Below are positions 8,117 through 16,871 of a DNA stretch of 64,000 nucleotides, piece by piece. The translations under genes were made by a program, and so were the position numbers. How positions within the stretch are numbered: position 1 is the stretch's first letter; each line of letters begins with the position of its first letter. Source of the stretch: Ilyobacter_A sp963675185 (GTDB lineage Bacteria; Fusobacteriota; Fusobacteriia; Fusobacteriales; Fusobacteriaceae); NCBI GenBank assembly GCA_963675185.2, contig CAXXOH010000002.1, positions 186,001 to 250,000 on the forward strand, read 5' to 3'. Under the pieces are notes generated by a model. That model was not told where the DNA came from and searched no databases. It was given only the letters and a program-made list of their open reading frames with translations.

Positions 8117-8452
8117 TCAGCAAAGAGGCAAAATGAAAAAACAGGGTGACTTATAAAATATTAAAACCTGGGGAAAGCCTTCGGGACGAAGTTTCCTGCA
8201 CAGCAGGCTCTCGTACTCATCCCGGAAGTTTTCGGCAGATGTCTGCTGTATTTTCTTTTGGGTGCTTAAATTCGCTGCCTAAAATTCCCATAAACATGAG
8301 CTTCCCTTCCAGCAAGCCGCACTGTGCACCTATTTCCAAGCCCCGTTCATCCCTGTTGCGGAAGCTATAACCTGTTCGGACAGTTTCACCCCGAAGATTT
8401 CTGAAAGAATCATGAACACGACAGCTGCGCAATTCAGGTCTTTATTAAAGTA
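8117..8452 (-). pseudogene. C_GCxxG_C_C family redox protein, frameshifted
   Basis: The minus strand gives three consecutive segments in different frames that together resemble a C_GCxxG_C_C family protein: NKDLNCAAVVFMILSEIFGV...ASATGMNGAWK, then GAQCGLLEGKLMFMGILGSE...ADICRK, then NFRDEYESLLCRKLRPEGF. The conserved pieces (NCA, GAQCG, C-R, C-R-x-L) occur in the right order and spacing. Two frame breaks (near 8345 and 8220) and the lack of a start codon indicate a dead gene. Members are putative redox proteins of unknown role. Shorter open frames on either strand here are parts or shadows of this. Confidence 0.6.
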
Positions 8453-8500
8453 TTAGTGTCCTATCCTAGTCGTCTATAAAATTTTCCAAGTTTATCTCTA

Positions 8501-9376
8501 TCACCTCACACAATTCAAATCACTAATGCGACGCTCTACATAATCTATCAATATCTCTTTGCTTTTATTGCTTTCTTCAAATAAAAATTTACTGTTTTTT
8601 TCAGAAAAATTTATCTCCAGTTCAAACGTCGAACCATAAAATCTGTGTGGCTTTATCACGACTGAAGATATTTTCTCAATAGGCAGGTAGGAGATAGAAA
8701 ATCCGTAAGTACCGTTCTTTTTGGGCTTTAAGGCCTCTCCTTTTTCTATTACTACTATCTCACTGTTATTTGAGAAATATACGCTGCTTTTCAGTTCGCC
8801 GGAATTAAAGAATTTAAAAAACAATTTTTTTAAAGAGTTTTTTTCAGATACAGACATGGGTGCATCATTTTGGGAAGCGATATATTTCAGTTTGTCCCCT
8901 TTTTCTCTAAATTTGCTTATAAGACTCAGGAAGATATGGTCTAGATTTTCACCCTGTGCTTCTTCTATTTCTTCAAAGTACACGGGCTTATTTCCGCTAA
9001 GGTATTTACCCCTTATGCTGTCTATCAGCTCTTCTATGACCTCAGAGGAGACCGTGTTGTAGTCTATGGCTATCTCCTTCCCCCCAGCTATGAACTCCAT
9101 CCTGCCGGAAAGCAGTACCTCGGTGTGCCTAATGCACTCGATATCCCTGTAGTGTATTTTTTCTTTTTTCACCCCGTCTTTGGCGTCCTCCAACACGTAA
9201 AGGAAATCGTCGTATACGCCCAATAAAAACGGATTGGATTTGTGCTGGGCAGGTATTTTGAGTAGGTAAGAGAAGTTCAGCCTTTCGCCATAATTTTCCT
9301 TAAAAATTTCTGGGATCTCCTTAAAAGTATTCTCTTTCTCGATCCAAGGTTCATAAATTCTCCTTGCTTTTTTCAA
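8501..9376 (-). CDS. Protein with two PH-like domains, unknown function
   Basis: A 291-residue soluble protein. I start it at TTG 9376, 8 bases after AGGAGG; an ATG at 9394 would place that site inside the gene. The N-terminal half (LLGVYDDFLYVLED...KIHYRDIECIRHTEVLLSGRM) and the C-terminal half (GTYGFSISYLPIEKISSVVI...GSTFELEINF) both look like bacterial PH/GRAM-like folds, with a helical linker between. No catalytic motif is visible. Directly upstream lies a frameshifted, shortened paralogue, so the gene arose by or took part in a tandem duplication. Confidence 0.65.
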   Translation of the reverse strand: MKKARRIYEPWIEKENTFKEIPEIFKENYGERLNFSYLLKIPAQHKSNPFLLGVYDDFLYVLEDAKDGVKKEKIHYRDIECIRHTEVLLSGRMEFIAGGKEIAIDYNTVSSEVIEELIDSIRGKYLSGNKPVYFEEIEEAQGENLDHIFLSLISKFREKGDKLKYIASQNDAPMSVSEKNSLKKLFFKFFNSGELKSSVYFSNNSEIVVIEKGEALKPKKNGTYGFSISYLPIEKISSVVIKPHRFYGSTFELEINFSEKNSKFLFEESNKSKEILIDYVERRISDLNCVR

Positions 9377-9394
9377 TCCATTTACCTCCTGCAT

Positions 9395-9678
9395 TTATTT
9401 AATAATAAGTTTTAACGGTACGGAATCCTGCAGAGATTTCGGAATCCCCAGAAACCCGATATCCTCGTACTGCTTTTTACTGGTTTTTACCCCGTCTTTA
9501 CTACCTCCCATTATGTAGAGATAGTCGTAATATACAACCAAAACTACCTGACTGCTTTTACCCGGCGGGGATATTTTGAATATATACAGGTATCCTGCTT
9601 CTCGCCGTAGTTCTCCTTAAAAGCTTCAGATAGTTCCCAGATATTATTTACTATTTCAACCCAGCCTTTAGTTTCCAA
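9395..9678 (-). pseudogene. Truncated, frameshifted paralogue of the PH-like protein
   Basis: Starting at TTG 9678 after AAGAGGTGGG, the frame reads ETKGWVEIVNNIWELSEAF, then KENYGEK, and then breaks. The next frame continues YLYIFKISPPGKSSQVVLVV, YYDYLYIMGGSKDGVKTSK and ends LKLIIK at 9395. FKENYGE, the hydrophobic DYLYIMGGSKDGVK stretch and general layout parallel the first 100 residues of the downstream gene (FKENYGE, DFLYVLEDAKDGVK). It is 94 codons long against 291, so the 3' two thirds are missing. Two bases separate it from the next gene's in-frame ATG. Confidence 0.65.
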
Positions 9679-9690
9679 ATTGCCCACCTC

Positions 9691-10161
9691 TTAATTTTTA
9701 CCTACTATTTTTTCACGAAGTTTCATGAGCTGGCCCACGACCATTGAAAAACCTGTCTCCAGTTTTTCGAGCTCCTCATCGGACAAAACCTTAAAAAGAT
9801 CTTGAAACTCCGTGAAGCATTTGTCGTTTTTGTACTCTGTAAAGTAGTCCCCTTCGTCGGTAAGCTCTATTATCTGCTTCCTCCTGTCTCTCTCGTCCTT
9901 TATCCTCGATATAAGCCCCTTTTTTTCCAGCGAATCGATAACCGTGGTTAGGCTCCCTTTAGGCATATCCATATAAAGGCTCAGATCAGTAGAGGTCTTT
10001 TTGCTGAACAACTTGAGTATCATGAGCAGTTTAATCTGGTTGCCGTTTAAGGTAAAACGCTCACCGTTTTCCCTTAGCAGGATGGGGTTTAAGAACTGAA
10101 AAAACAGCGGCATGAACTGGATGATATTACCTGTTATCTTATCTATTTTATTTTTTTTCAT
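9691..10161 (-). CDS. MarR-family transcriptional regulator
   Basis: A 156-residue winged-helix repressor-type protein. The ATG at 10161 follows GGGAGGTGCC. The recognition-helix region STDLSLYMDMPKGSLTTVIDSLEKKGLISRIKDERDRRK has the MarR signature DxRxRxxxLT-like turn (DERDRRKQIIELTDEG). Members dimerise and respond to phenolics, oxidants or antibiotics. A large inverted repeat lies just upstream and may be its operator. Its target beyond itself is not evident; the PH-like genes downstream on the same strand are candidates. Confidence 0.88.
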   Translation of the reverse strand: MKKNKIDKITGNIIQFMPLFFQFLNPILLRENGERFTLNGNQIKLLMILKLFSKKTSTDLSLYMDMPKGSLTTVIDSLEKKGLISRIKDERDRRKQIIELTDEGDYFTEYKNDKCFTEFQDLFKVLSDEELEKLETGFSMVVGQLMKLREKIVGKN

Positions 10162-10178
10162 GGCACCTCCCGCAAAAC

Positions 10179-10223
10179 AAAAAAAGATTAGAATTCTTAC
10201 TATTAGAATTCTAATCTTTTTTT
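10179..10223. promoter_or_regulatory. 18-bp perfect inverted repeat in the marR leader, likely operator
   Basis: AAAAAAAGATTAGAATTC (10179-10196) is perfectly complementary to 10206-10223, with a 9-base loop. Each arm also contains the palindrome TTAGAATTCTA (exact in the right arm), so there are two tandem MarR-type half-site pairs. The structure lies 18 bases upstream of the start codon. On RNA it would be a hairpin followed by T7, so it could also be a terminator-like attenuator. Confidence 0.55.
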
Positions 10224-10490
10224 GCCCAAAAATCAACAGTTATTTATGGAAAAAATTATATCGTACTTAAAACTAGCTCTACAGGCAAGATCTATTCAGT
10301 ATAATACCAGATACAGCTTACTTAGCTCCGAAAGCGACATCGCAAATGTTGTCTACTAAATTTACAGGAGTCCAGCCTATTGATTAATAGGCGATTAGTT
10401 TTAGATTAACTTCAAATTAATGAAAAATATATAATGCCAAGTAAATTAGTACTCGATTTGTGAGGTTGATAATGTGTTCTGCAGTATTAA

Positions 10491-10822
10491 TTCGAGCTAA
10501 ACGCAAATAAGAAAATGCTAAAAGACCCTTTAACAAGTTTATATAATAGATATTATTTAGAAGAACATTTAGAAAGTATACTTGATAAGTTAAACAAACA
10601 GTGCACAGAAACATCTGTAGCTTTTATCGATATTGATAATTTCAAAATCATTAATGATTCATATGGCCACGTAACCGGGGATGAACTTTTAAAAGCTTTG
10701 GGAGAAGAAATTAATAACCGCACGAGAAAAACTGACTACGCTTTTAGATATGGGGGACATGAATTTTTAATAGTCTATCCAAACACTAAACCAGAAACAG
10801 CTTTAGATGTGACTAAAAGAAT
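10491..10822 (+). pseudogene. GGDEF domain fragment interrupted by an IS256-family element
   Basis: The frame reads NANKKMLKDPLTSLYNRYYL, then FIDIDNFKIINDSYGHVTGD and RYGGHEFLIVY, which is a diguanylate cyclase GGDEF domain. The active-site motif is GGHEF instead of GG[DE]EF, which would be expected to impair catalysis. A stop (10488-10490) cuts it off from any upstream sensor domain. On the 3' side the homology ends at about 10822, where the terminal repeat of the IS begins. No continuation was recognised past the IS at 12170. Confidence 0.75.
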
Positions 10823-12169
10823 GAGTCTGTCAAGAAATTGGTGTATCCGTCCAAAATTTTTTCTATGGAATTGGCGAGGGACTAAATACGTCCCTCGAAA
10901 TAGATGCTTAATTGACCTATAATTTTTGCCCATTCCCGAACTCGAATTTTCCATTTCTTAGTAATATCAATCATTGCTAGATAAAGCATCTTCAACAATG
11001 AATCGTCAGATGGGAAAATACTCTTTGACTTTGTTACTTTTCTCAGTTGACGGTTGAAGCTTTCAATTGCATTTGTCGTATAGATTAACTTTCGAATTTC
11101 TTTAGGATATTTAAACATAACAGCTATCTCGTCCCAATGATCTCGCCATGGCTTTATTGCAATATAGTATTTTTCGCTCCATTTTGCGTCAAGCTTAGCA
11201 AGAGCGTCCAACGCTGCCTCTTCATCAATGGCTGTATAAATTGGCTTGAGATCCGTTACAAAAGTTTTTCGGTCTTTGTAAGACAGATAACGAGTAGAAT
11301 TACGGATCATATGTACAATGCAACGCTGCACCTCTGTTCTAGGGAATGTTGCTTCTATAGCTTCCTTGAAACCATTTAGACCATCAATCGATGCGATAAG
11401 AATATCTTCGACACCTCTATGCTGAAGATCACTTAGAACCTTTAACCAAAATTTGCTTGTTTCATTTTCACCGACCCACATTCCTAGGACTTCTTTCATA
11501 CCATCAAGGTTGATACCAATAATTATGTAAACAGCTTTATTTACGATTTTGCCATCCTGTCTAACTTTGTAATGGATAGCATCCATTACAACATGGGCGT
11601 AAATTCTATCCAAAGGACGTTGTTGCCATTCTTTGATGATCGGCATGATTTTATCAGTGATCTGCGAAATCATGGTCGGTGAAATATCGATGCCATAAAG
11701 ATTATTCAGATGGTCCTGAATATCTCTGACAGTCATACCTTTAGCATACATGCTTATTACTTGGTCGTCAATACTAGAAACATCCCGCTGATTTTTCTTA
11801 ACGATAATTGGTTCAAACTCCCCGGAACGATCACGTGGAACTTCGATTTCAATTTTGCCGTAGTCGGAGAGAACTTTCTTCGAGCGCTTGCCGTTTCGCG
11901 TATTGTTGGTATCTTTATTTTTATAATCATATTTGCTGTAGCCTAACTCATAATCTAATTCAGCTTCAAGCATTTCTTCGATAAGATCCTTGAATTGCTC
12001 TTTAAGAAGATTCTGAACATCGGAAACATCCTTTAATTTCCCTTCTTGCATAAGTTCACGTACTTTTTGTTTGTCTAATAACCCTTTGAATGACATGTGA
12101 GTGGTACCTCCTTATTGATATTTTATTTTACATCAATTTCGGAGTTTACACCAAATATTTTACACCCTC
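10823..12169 (-). mobile_element. IS256-family insertion sequence
   Basis: The element is bounded by imperfect inverted repeats: GAGTCTGTCAAGAAATTGGT starting at 10823, and the minus-strand sequence GAGGGTGTAAAATATTTGGT starting at 12169. These continue to match in part for about 35 bases. It contains one transposase gene. I could not find a matching target duplication, so the exact ends are tentative and the flanks may have been rearranged. Confidence 0.7.
10882..12096 (-). CDS. IS256-family transposase
   Basis: A 404-residue mutator-type DDE transposase, full family length. The DDE regions are visible as AHVVMDAIHYKV (first Asp), LIASIDGLNGFKEAI (second Asp) and TTNAIESFNRQLRK (Glu). The CxxH-like region RCIVHMIRNSTRYLSYKDRK is also typical. 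An AAGGAGGTACC site precedes the ATG. The frame is intact, so the element may still be mobile. Confidence 0.95.
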   Translation of the reverse strand: MSFKGLLDKQKVRELMQEGKLKDVSDVQNLLKEQFKDLIEEMLEAELDYELGYSKYDYKNKDTNNTRNGKRSKKVLSDYGKIEIEVPRDRSGEFEPIIVKKNQRDVSSIDDQVISMYAKGMTVRDIQDHLNNLYGIDISPTMISQITDKIMPIIKEWQQRPLDRIYAHVVMDAIHYKVRQDGKIVNKAVYIIIGINLDGMKEVLGMWVGENETSKFWLKVLSDLQHRGVEDILIASIDGLNGFKEAIEATFPRTEVQRCIVHMIRNSTRYLSYKDRKTFVTDLKPIYTAIDEEAALDALAKLDAKWSEKYYIAIKPWRDHWDEIAVMFKYPKEIRKLIYTTNAIESFNRQLRKVTKSKSIFPSDDSLLKMLYLAMIDITKKWKIRVREWAKIIGQLSIYFEGRI

Positions 12170-12215
12170 TCGAAAACCGTCAGTACGTTTTTTAGAGTCA
12201 AAATTCTGCGATAAA

Positions 12216-12262
12216 AGAGCCTATTCAAAGCTTTTATATGCTTTGAATAGGCTCTTTTTTAT
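12216..12262. terminator. Strong rho-independent terminator, 16-bp stem
   Basis: AGAGCCTATTCAAAGC (12216-12231) pairs with 12240-12255 and is followed on the plus strand by T6. It may have terminated the gene into which the IS256 element inserted. The 74 bases between the IS and the next gene otherwise hold nothing I recognise. Confidence 0.75.
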
Positions 12263-12341
12263 CTTCTAAACTTGAGAAACTCTCGTAGAATTTTTAGAAA
12301 TAACCTTACACTCTAAATTTCTCACTTCTCCATGATTATAT

Positions 12342-13952
12342 TTAGTTTGCTTGATCTTTTATTCTAAATCTTTTGTCACGTATATCATAAAGTGTAAAGT
12401 CTATTTTTCTAAGTAGAGCTTTATCATGAGTTACCAATATTACAGCCCCCGAATATTCCGAAAGCATGTCTGCAATTGTATTTCTTGAGTAGTCATCCAT
12501 ATAAGTTGACGGTTCATCTATTATTAACAAATGGGTTTCTGCTAAGATATGAGCAAAAATCTCTAACCTTTTCTTTTCTCCACCAGACAACATGAAGATT
12601 CTTTTGTCTCTAAATTCTAGATCATGATTATACAGTGAATCAATAGCAGCTTCTATGAAGTCATCCGATAATCCTGTTTTATCTTTTAAATACTCTTTTA
12701 TTGATATTTTTTCATTTTCTAAAACTGTTTCCTGCTCTATAAATGATATTTTGGCTTTTTCATTTATTTGAACTTCCCCAGTTGTAGGTGACTCTTGCCC
12801 TGCTAAGATTCTTAATAAAGTTGATTTTCCAGCACCATTTTCCCCAACAATACAAATCTTACTATCTCTTAGGACTTTTAAATTTGCATCTTTGTATAAA
12901 AGTTTGTCTGAAAACTCTTTTGACACAGAAGATATATTAACAATTTCCTGTCCGATATCCCTGTTTAATGTAAAGAAATCTTTCGGTGCAGCGGCATATT
13001 CATATTTATACTGTGGAGAAAATTCTATCTTTTGTTTCTCCAATCGATCAAGCTCTCTTTCCATTCTTCTTAGAATTACAGCATGTGCATGTTGATTGCC
13101 CACTCTTTCTAAAAGCTTCATTTTCTTTTCAATATTTACTCCAGTTTTTTCTATGACTAAATCTGTTTTTAAGTTGTGCTTTTTTTCTTCTGCCAGTTTT
13201 AGTTTTTTCTCTTTTAAGAAATTACTATAATTGCACTCATATGAAGTAATAGTTTTATTTTCAATATCAAGAACCTTGTTAGTAAAAGCTCTTATAAAAT
13301 CCACATTGTGAGATATTACTATAAAGGCTTTTGGGCTGTCTGAAATATATTTAGAAAGCCAAGCTGTTTTTTTCTTGTCAAAATATGATAGAGGCTCGTC
13401 TAATATTATTAAATCTGAGTCACTAAATAATGTCATTGCCAATCTAATATATTGTTTTTCTCCTCCACTTAACTCTCTAAACTTTCTTCCTAGCTTGTCT
13501 CCTATTTCAAACACTTCTATAAATTCAGCTTTGATATGTAGGTACGAATACGCCCCCAGGCTTTCAAATCTATCTGATATTTCAGAGTACTTCTCTAATA
13601 AAGCTTCGTTCTCTTCATTATTATCTGTAAATTGAGTCGATACAAGTTCTAGTTCCTCTTGTGTCGCAATTACTCTTTCAAAAGGAATGTTTAATAAATC
13701 TTCAACTGTCATATTTAAATCTATTTTTCCAAATTGATCAAAACATGAAACAGTTGCTTCTTCATTCACTATAATTTCCCCATAATCTGGGTATTGTTCC
13801 TCTGTTATTAATTTTACAAACGTTGATTTCCCTGTACCATTATGTCCCGTCAAGGCTATTTTATCTTCAGAATTTATTTCTAAATCTACATTTTTATATA
13901 GTTTCTGAGTAAAAAATGATTTTGAAACATTTTGAAATTCAATAATATTCAT
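12342..13952 (-). CDS. ABC-F family ATPase (ribosome-associated)
   Basis: A 536-residue protein with two ABC cassettes on one chain and no membrane segments. The motifs are Walker A GHNGTGKST and GENGAGKST, signatures LSGGEKQ and LSGGEKKR, and Walker B LIILDEP and LLIIDEP. The interdomain linker (about residues 230-320) is charged and helical. ABC-F proteins bind the ribosomal E site; some protect against antibiotics (Vga/Lsa/OptrA types), others are translation factors. The sequence resembles the antibiotic-protection group in size, but I cannot distinguish these by eye. A clear GGAGAACAAATT precedes the ATG. It is monocistronic and an IS sits 140 bases upstream. Confidence 0.88.
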   Translation of the reverse strand: MNIIEFQNVSKSFFTQKLYKNVDLEINSEDKIALTGHNGTGKSTFVKLITEEQYPDYGEIIVNEEATVSCFDQFGKIDLNMTVEDLLNIPFERVIATQEELELVSTQFTDNNEENEALLEKYSEISDRFESLGAYSYLHIKAEFIEVFEIGDKLGRKFRELSGGEKQYIRLAMTLFSDSDLIILDEPLSYFDKKKTAWLSKYISDSPKAFIVISHNVDFIRAFTNKVLDIENKTITSYECNYSNFLKEKKLKLAEEKKHNLKTDLVIEKTGVNIEKKMKLLERVGNQHAHAVILRRMERELDRLEKQKIEFSPQYKYEYAAAPKDFFTLNRDIGQEIVNISSVSKEFSDKLLYKDANLKVLRDSKICIVGENGAGKSTLLRILAGQESPTTGEVQINEKAKISFIEQETVLENEKISIKEYLKDKTGLSDDFIEAAIDSLYNHDLEFRDKRIFMLSGGEKKRLEIFAHILAETHLLIIDEPSTYMDDYSRNTIADMLSEYSGAVILVTHDKALLRKIDFTLYDIRDKRFRIKDQAN

Positions 13953-14091
13953 AATTTGTTCTCCTATTTTTCTTGATCAAAAGGACATTATACCATAAAA
14001 TTTCTTTTTAGTTTATAATTTTTTAGGCTATTGCAAAATTATTATATGGTATCCTAGACAACAATAGCCCAACTCTATAATTAATAAATAA

Positions 14092-15454
14092 CTCGACTTG
14101 TGCAAATTTTTAAATCTAAATTGTTCAATATCTAATTTTTGGCGAATTCAAACTGAGAACCCTAAATAATCAAGGACTTTTTCCTCTGAATGGGTCTCTT
14201 CGTGTAATTCAATAATTAATTTTACCAATTTTGTGTTGCTGATTTTTATGAAATACTTTATTGTATCACCTAATGTATCTAATTTTAATTTGGCTTTAAA
14301 TTTAATATTACATAAGAACACATAAGCTGTATATACTAACCGCCAAAATCTTTTGATACCTTTAAGAGACCTCATTTCACAGTGATCCAATCCAAGATTT
14401 TCTTTTTGGTTCCTGTAGTTTGTCTCTATCTCCCAACGGTTTCCATAGTAAGAAATGATTTCTTTATCTGAAAGGGAAACATCTGTTGATATTATGTGTT
14501 TAGGTGATTTTTCTGGATTGAACTCATCTATCCAGCTAAGCACAACTACACAATTTTCTATACCCTTTATAGGTCCTTCATACCTGTAAGTATAGAATCT
14601 GCGACCATTAACCTTGAAAGTTTTTAGATGTTTGGGGTTTATCTGCGCTCTGAAATCAGATAGTTTTATACGGATTCCTTGTGAATAAATAATTCTATTA
14701 GATCTTAGAGCTCCTATTACTTGATACCCTTTTGATTGGAGTTGATTTATGAATTTGTCTGAAATATACCAAGAATCCGCCAATACATACGTTGGTTTTT
14801 CTAATTGTAGTGTATTGTCTTCAAGAAGAGATATGGCTATTTCGTGCTTAGTTTTGAACATGTTTTGTTCGCCATCGCATAATTCTTCTTTCAGATAAAC
14901 ATCAAAATCAAGCGGATAAGAAATACCGCCATTTTTAATGAAGGCACTTACAATACAGTGAGCCCACTCGCTTTTTTGGGTTACATGTGAGCGAATAAAT
15001 CCCATACCTTCAATTTTTTTAGAGTTTGAAGATTTTGTAATAAGAGTGTCATCTATAGAGATGAAAATTGGTTCTGAATTTTTATGTGTTTCCGATTTTA
15101 TGACATCATATACAAAATTTTTCAAAGAGTTTCTGAGTTTTTCTTCATCCCAAGGTGAGTTATTGAGGAAACGAGTTGTACAGCTCCTGTTCTTAGAATT
15201 AAGAGTAAATCTATTTAAATTTGAAATATTCTTTTTTCCTTGTACGCCGATGATACCAGAAACTATCCTGTTCATATGTTGCATTTGAGGCTTTGAAAAA
15301 TTAAGATCAAGAGCCATATTGAAGTTTACAATTTCATTTAAATTAGGTATAATAAGCATCGTAGATCGAATCTCCTTCGGTATGTTTTGTGTGGTGCTTA
15401 ATTATACCTGTATATTGAGATTTGATCTACTTTTTATTTTTTGCACAAGTCTAG
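14092..15454 (-). mobile_element. 1,363-bp IS4-superfamily element, copy 1
   Basis: Terminal inverted repeats CTCGACTTGTGCAAA and CTAGACTTGTGCAAA (one mismatch) bound the element, and a 7-bp target duplication TAAATAA lies at 14085-14091 and 15455-15461. Two further copies at 39056 and 53739 have the same length. This copy has three or four base differences from the others within the transposase. Confidence 0.95.
14148..15359 (-). CDS. IS4-superfamily transposase (copy 1)
   Basis: A 403-residue DDE transposase with first Asp in FISIDDTLITKSS, second Asp in YVLADSWYIS and a YREK signature in YGNRWEIETNYRNQK (Y-x2-R-x3-E-x6-K), which places it in the IS4 superfamily. The frame is intact. Differences from the other copies include R for S at residue 30 (HMNR) and N for D in LNSKNRSC. 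The mRNA leader can fold so that part of the ribosome-binding site is paired. Confidence 0.93.
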   Translation of the reverse strand: MLIIPNLNEIVNFNMALDLNFSKPQMQHMNRIVSGIIGVQGKKNISNLNRFTLNSKNRSCTTRFLNNSPWDEEKLRNSLKNFVYDVIKSETHKNSEPIFISIDDTLITKSSNSKKIEGMGFIRSHVTQKSEWAHCIVSAFIKNGGISYPLDFDVYLKEELCDGEQNMFKTKHEIAISLLEDNTLQLEKPTYVLADSWYISDKFINQLQSKGYQVIGALRSNRIIYSQGIRIKLSDFRAQINPKHLKTFKVNGRRFYTYRYEGPIKGIENCVVVLSWIDEFNPEKSPKHIISTDVSLSDKEIISYYGNRWEIETNYRNQKENLGLDHCEMRSLKGIKRFWRLVYTAYVFLCNIKFKAKLKLDTLGDTIKYFIKISNTKLVKLIIELHEETHSEEKVLDYLGFSV

Positions 15455-15493
15455 TAAATAATAACTCAGCACGAATTAATTTTAAACCTCAAA

Positions 15494-15524
15494 CAAAAAA
15501 GCAGCAAAGTATATCCTTGCTGCT
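15494..15524 (-). terminator. Terminator of the 88-residue gene
   Basis: On the minus strand AGCAGCAA pairs with TTGCTGCT (15500-15507 with 15517-15524), followed by T7, directly after the small gene at 15548. Confidence 0.75.
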
Positions 15525-15547
15525 TCATAGCTAGATTTTATAAAGTA

Positions 15548-15814
15548 TTAGCTCATTGATTGTACACTTATTTCCTTCATGAGTTTAATAGCAATTTCTC
15601 TTGTACAATCGGCTTTTTCTATAAAAACCTGTACGTTTTCATTGGTAGAAACATTTTTTAACATTTCACTTCCGTGATTTAACAATTTACCTTGAACCAC
15701 ACTACCTAGAACTATAGGTTTCTTGCTTACAAAAACTGTATAGCCATACTCAGTTCTTATACCACAAACGGTTCTTTTTTTGTTAGCTAGTGCAACTTTT
15801 CCTATTAATATCAA
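15548..15814 (-). CDS. Small protein of unknown function
   Basis: An 88-residue soluble protein starting at TTG 15814, 8 bases after AAGGAGGTG. The first 50 residues (IGKVALANKKRTVCGIRTEYGYTVFVSKK, read in part) look beta-rich, the rest helical with EKADCTREIAIKLMKEI. I do not recognise a family. It has its own terminator, and a 430-base AT-rich gap upstream without any gene. Confidence 0.65.
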   Translation of the reverse strand: MILIGKVALANKKRTVCGIRTEYGYTVFVSKKPIVLGSVVQGKLLNHGSEMLKNVSTNENVQVFIEKADCTREIAIKLMKEISVQSMS

Positions 15815-16246
15815 TCGGTCACCTCCTTAATTAAGGGTAGCTTGATATTTATCTTAAAACAATAAAATTTAAAAACGCCTACAGTCTAAACAAACGAAAG
15901 AAGGTCAAAATTTGGAAAAAACATAGGAAATATAGAGAATAAATCTTTTTATTTTATTAATTCCCTTATAGTCAATCTTTATACATAATTTATTTGATAT
16001 TTACATTATAACTTTTTGAAGTGATATGTACAAGTAATTAATTTTATCGAGTCAGCTGAAGACCAATAAAAAAATAATTAAGATATTAAAAAAAATGAAA
16101 AACGGTATCCAATGTTTTACTAGAAAAGTAAAACAATTTAACACTTAATCAGAAGAAAGATAAATCCTATATGAAGGAAAAGAACAAAAATTCTCTGGAT
16201 CTTGAAAAAAGCATCAAACAACAGCGAAGGTAGTTAGTGTTTTATT
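15815..16246. other. AT-rich intergenic region, no gene recognised
   Basis: About 430 bases with many stops in all frames. Only very short open frames without ribosome-binding sites are present. It may carry the promoter for the 88-residue gene, but no hexamer pair stands out. Confidence 0.5.
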
Positions 16247-16567
16247 TTAAATTCTACAGTCTACGACTTTGCAATTATGGGTAGGTATTGGGGTGAAGTT
16301 GTTAGACAATCTTACGTTTAGTGTATTTTTGTTTAAACCAATAATCCCTGCTATTACTGCACTTGATTCTTTGAGATATATATTACCTCCAGAATAATCA
16401 TCTGAATTTATAAGAGTAACTGGAATTTCTTTGTTCTTATTATTTACAATATTTAATTTCATAAAAAAATCAGAGAACTCAACGATTTTAACATTAAATA
16501 CGTATTTATGAGTTTCTTGTGAATCAAAATCAACAAAAACTAACTCAGCAGTTTGAATACTATCCAT
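16247..16567 (-). CDS. Conserved-looking protein of unknown function
   Basis: A 106-residue soluble protein. ATG 16567 follows CAGGAGGTAAA, so the longer frame from 16642 is not used. The sequence is beta-rich (AELVFVDFDSQETHKYVFNV, IPVTLINSDDYSGGNIYL, NTLNVRLSNNF) and lacks a signal peptide. A C-terminal HNCKVVDC pair of cysteines could bind metal or form a disulfide. The fold might resemble PilZ-like or other small beta barrels, but the PilZ RxxxR motif is absent. No neighbours suggest a role. Confidence 0.65.
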   Translation of the reverse strand: MDSIQTAELVFVDFDSQETHKYVFNVKIVEFSDFFMKLNIVNNKNKEIPVTLINSDDYSGGNIYLKESSAVIAGIIGLNKNTLNVRLSNNFTPIPTHNCKVVDCRI

Positions 16568-16830
16568 TTTACCTCCTGTCATATTAACTACCTTCATTTT
16601 AATTATAGCACAATGATGTTCATATTTATAGTACAAAATCAAGTATTGTCAAACATAAAGAGAAATATGAGAATCCTGTAAAAAAAAATCTGGCTGTTCT
16701 TTGGAGCTTGTGACAAGTATAAACCAGCAGTGCAGGATAATAACATTTTGAAGAATAACTTAGATATGCGAACATGATTGATTCACTTGATGATATCCTA
16801 GAAGCCAGAAAACTGCTCAAGTTTATAATA

Positions 16831-16871
16831 AAAAAAATCGAACTCCAAAGTAATGACGACTTGGAATTCGA
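16831..16871 (-). terminator. Terminator downstream of tRNA-Leu
   Basis: TCGAACTCCAA (16838-16848) pairs with TTGGAATTCGA (16861-16871) through one G-U pair, followed on the minus strand by T7. It lies 60 bases past the 3' end of the tRNA. Confidence 0.65.

Noticed and set aside
8146..8432. Two open frames of 71-74 codons on opposite strands
   Set aside because: The plus-strand one is a shadow; the minus-strand one is only the middle segment in a frame-shifted C_GCxxG_C_C gene.
10246..10359. 37-codon open frame (MEKIISYLKLALQAR...)
   Set aside because: Protein-like composition but no ribosome-binding site and no recognisable family; possibly a remnant upstream of the GGDEF fragment.
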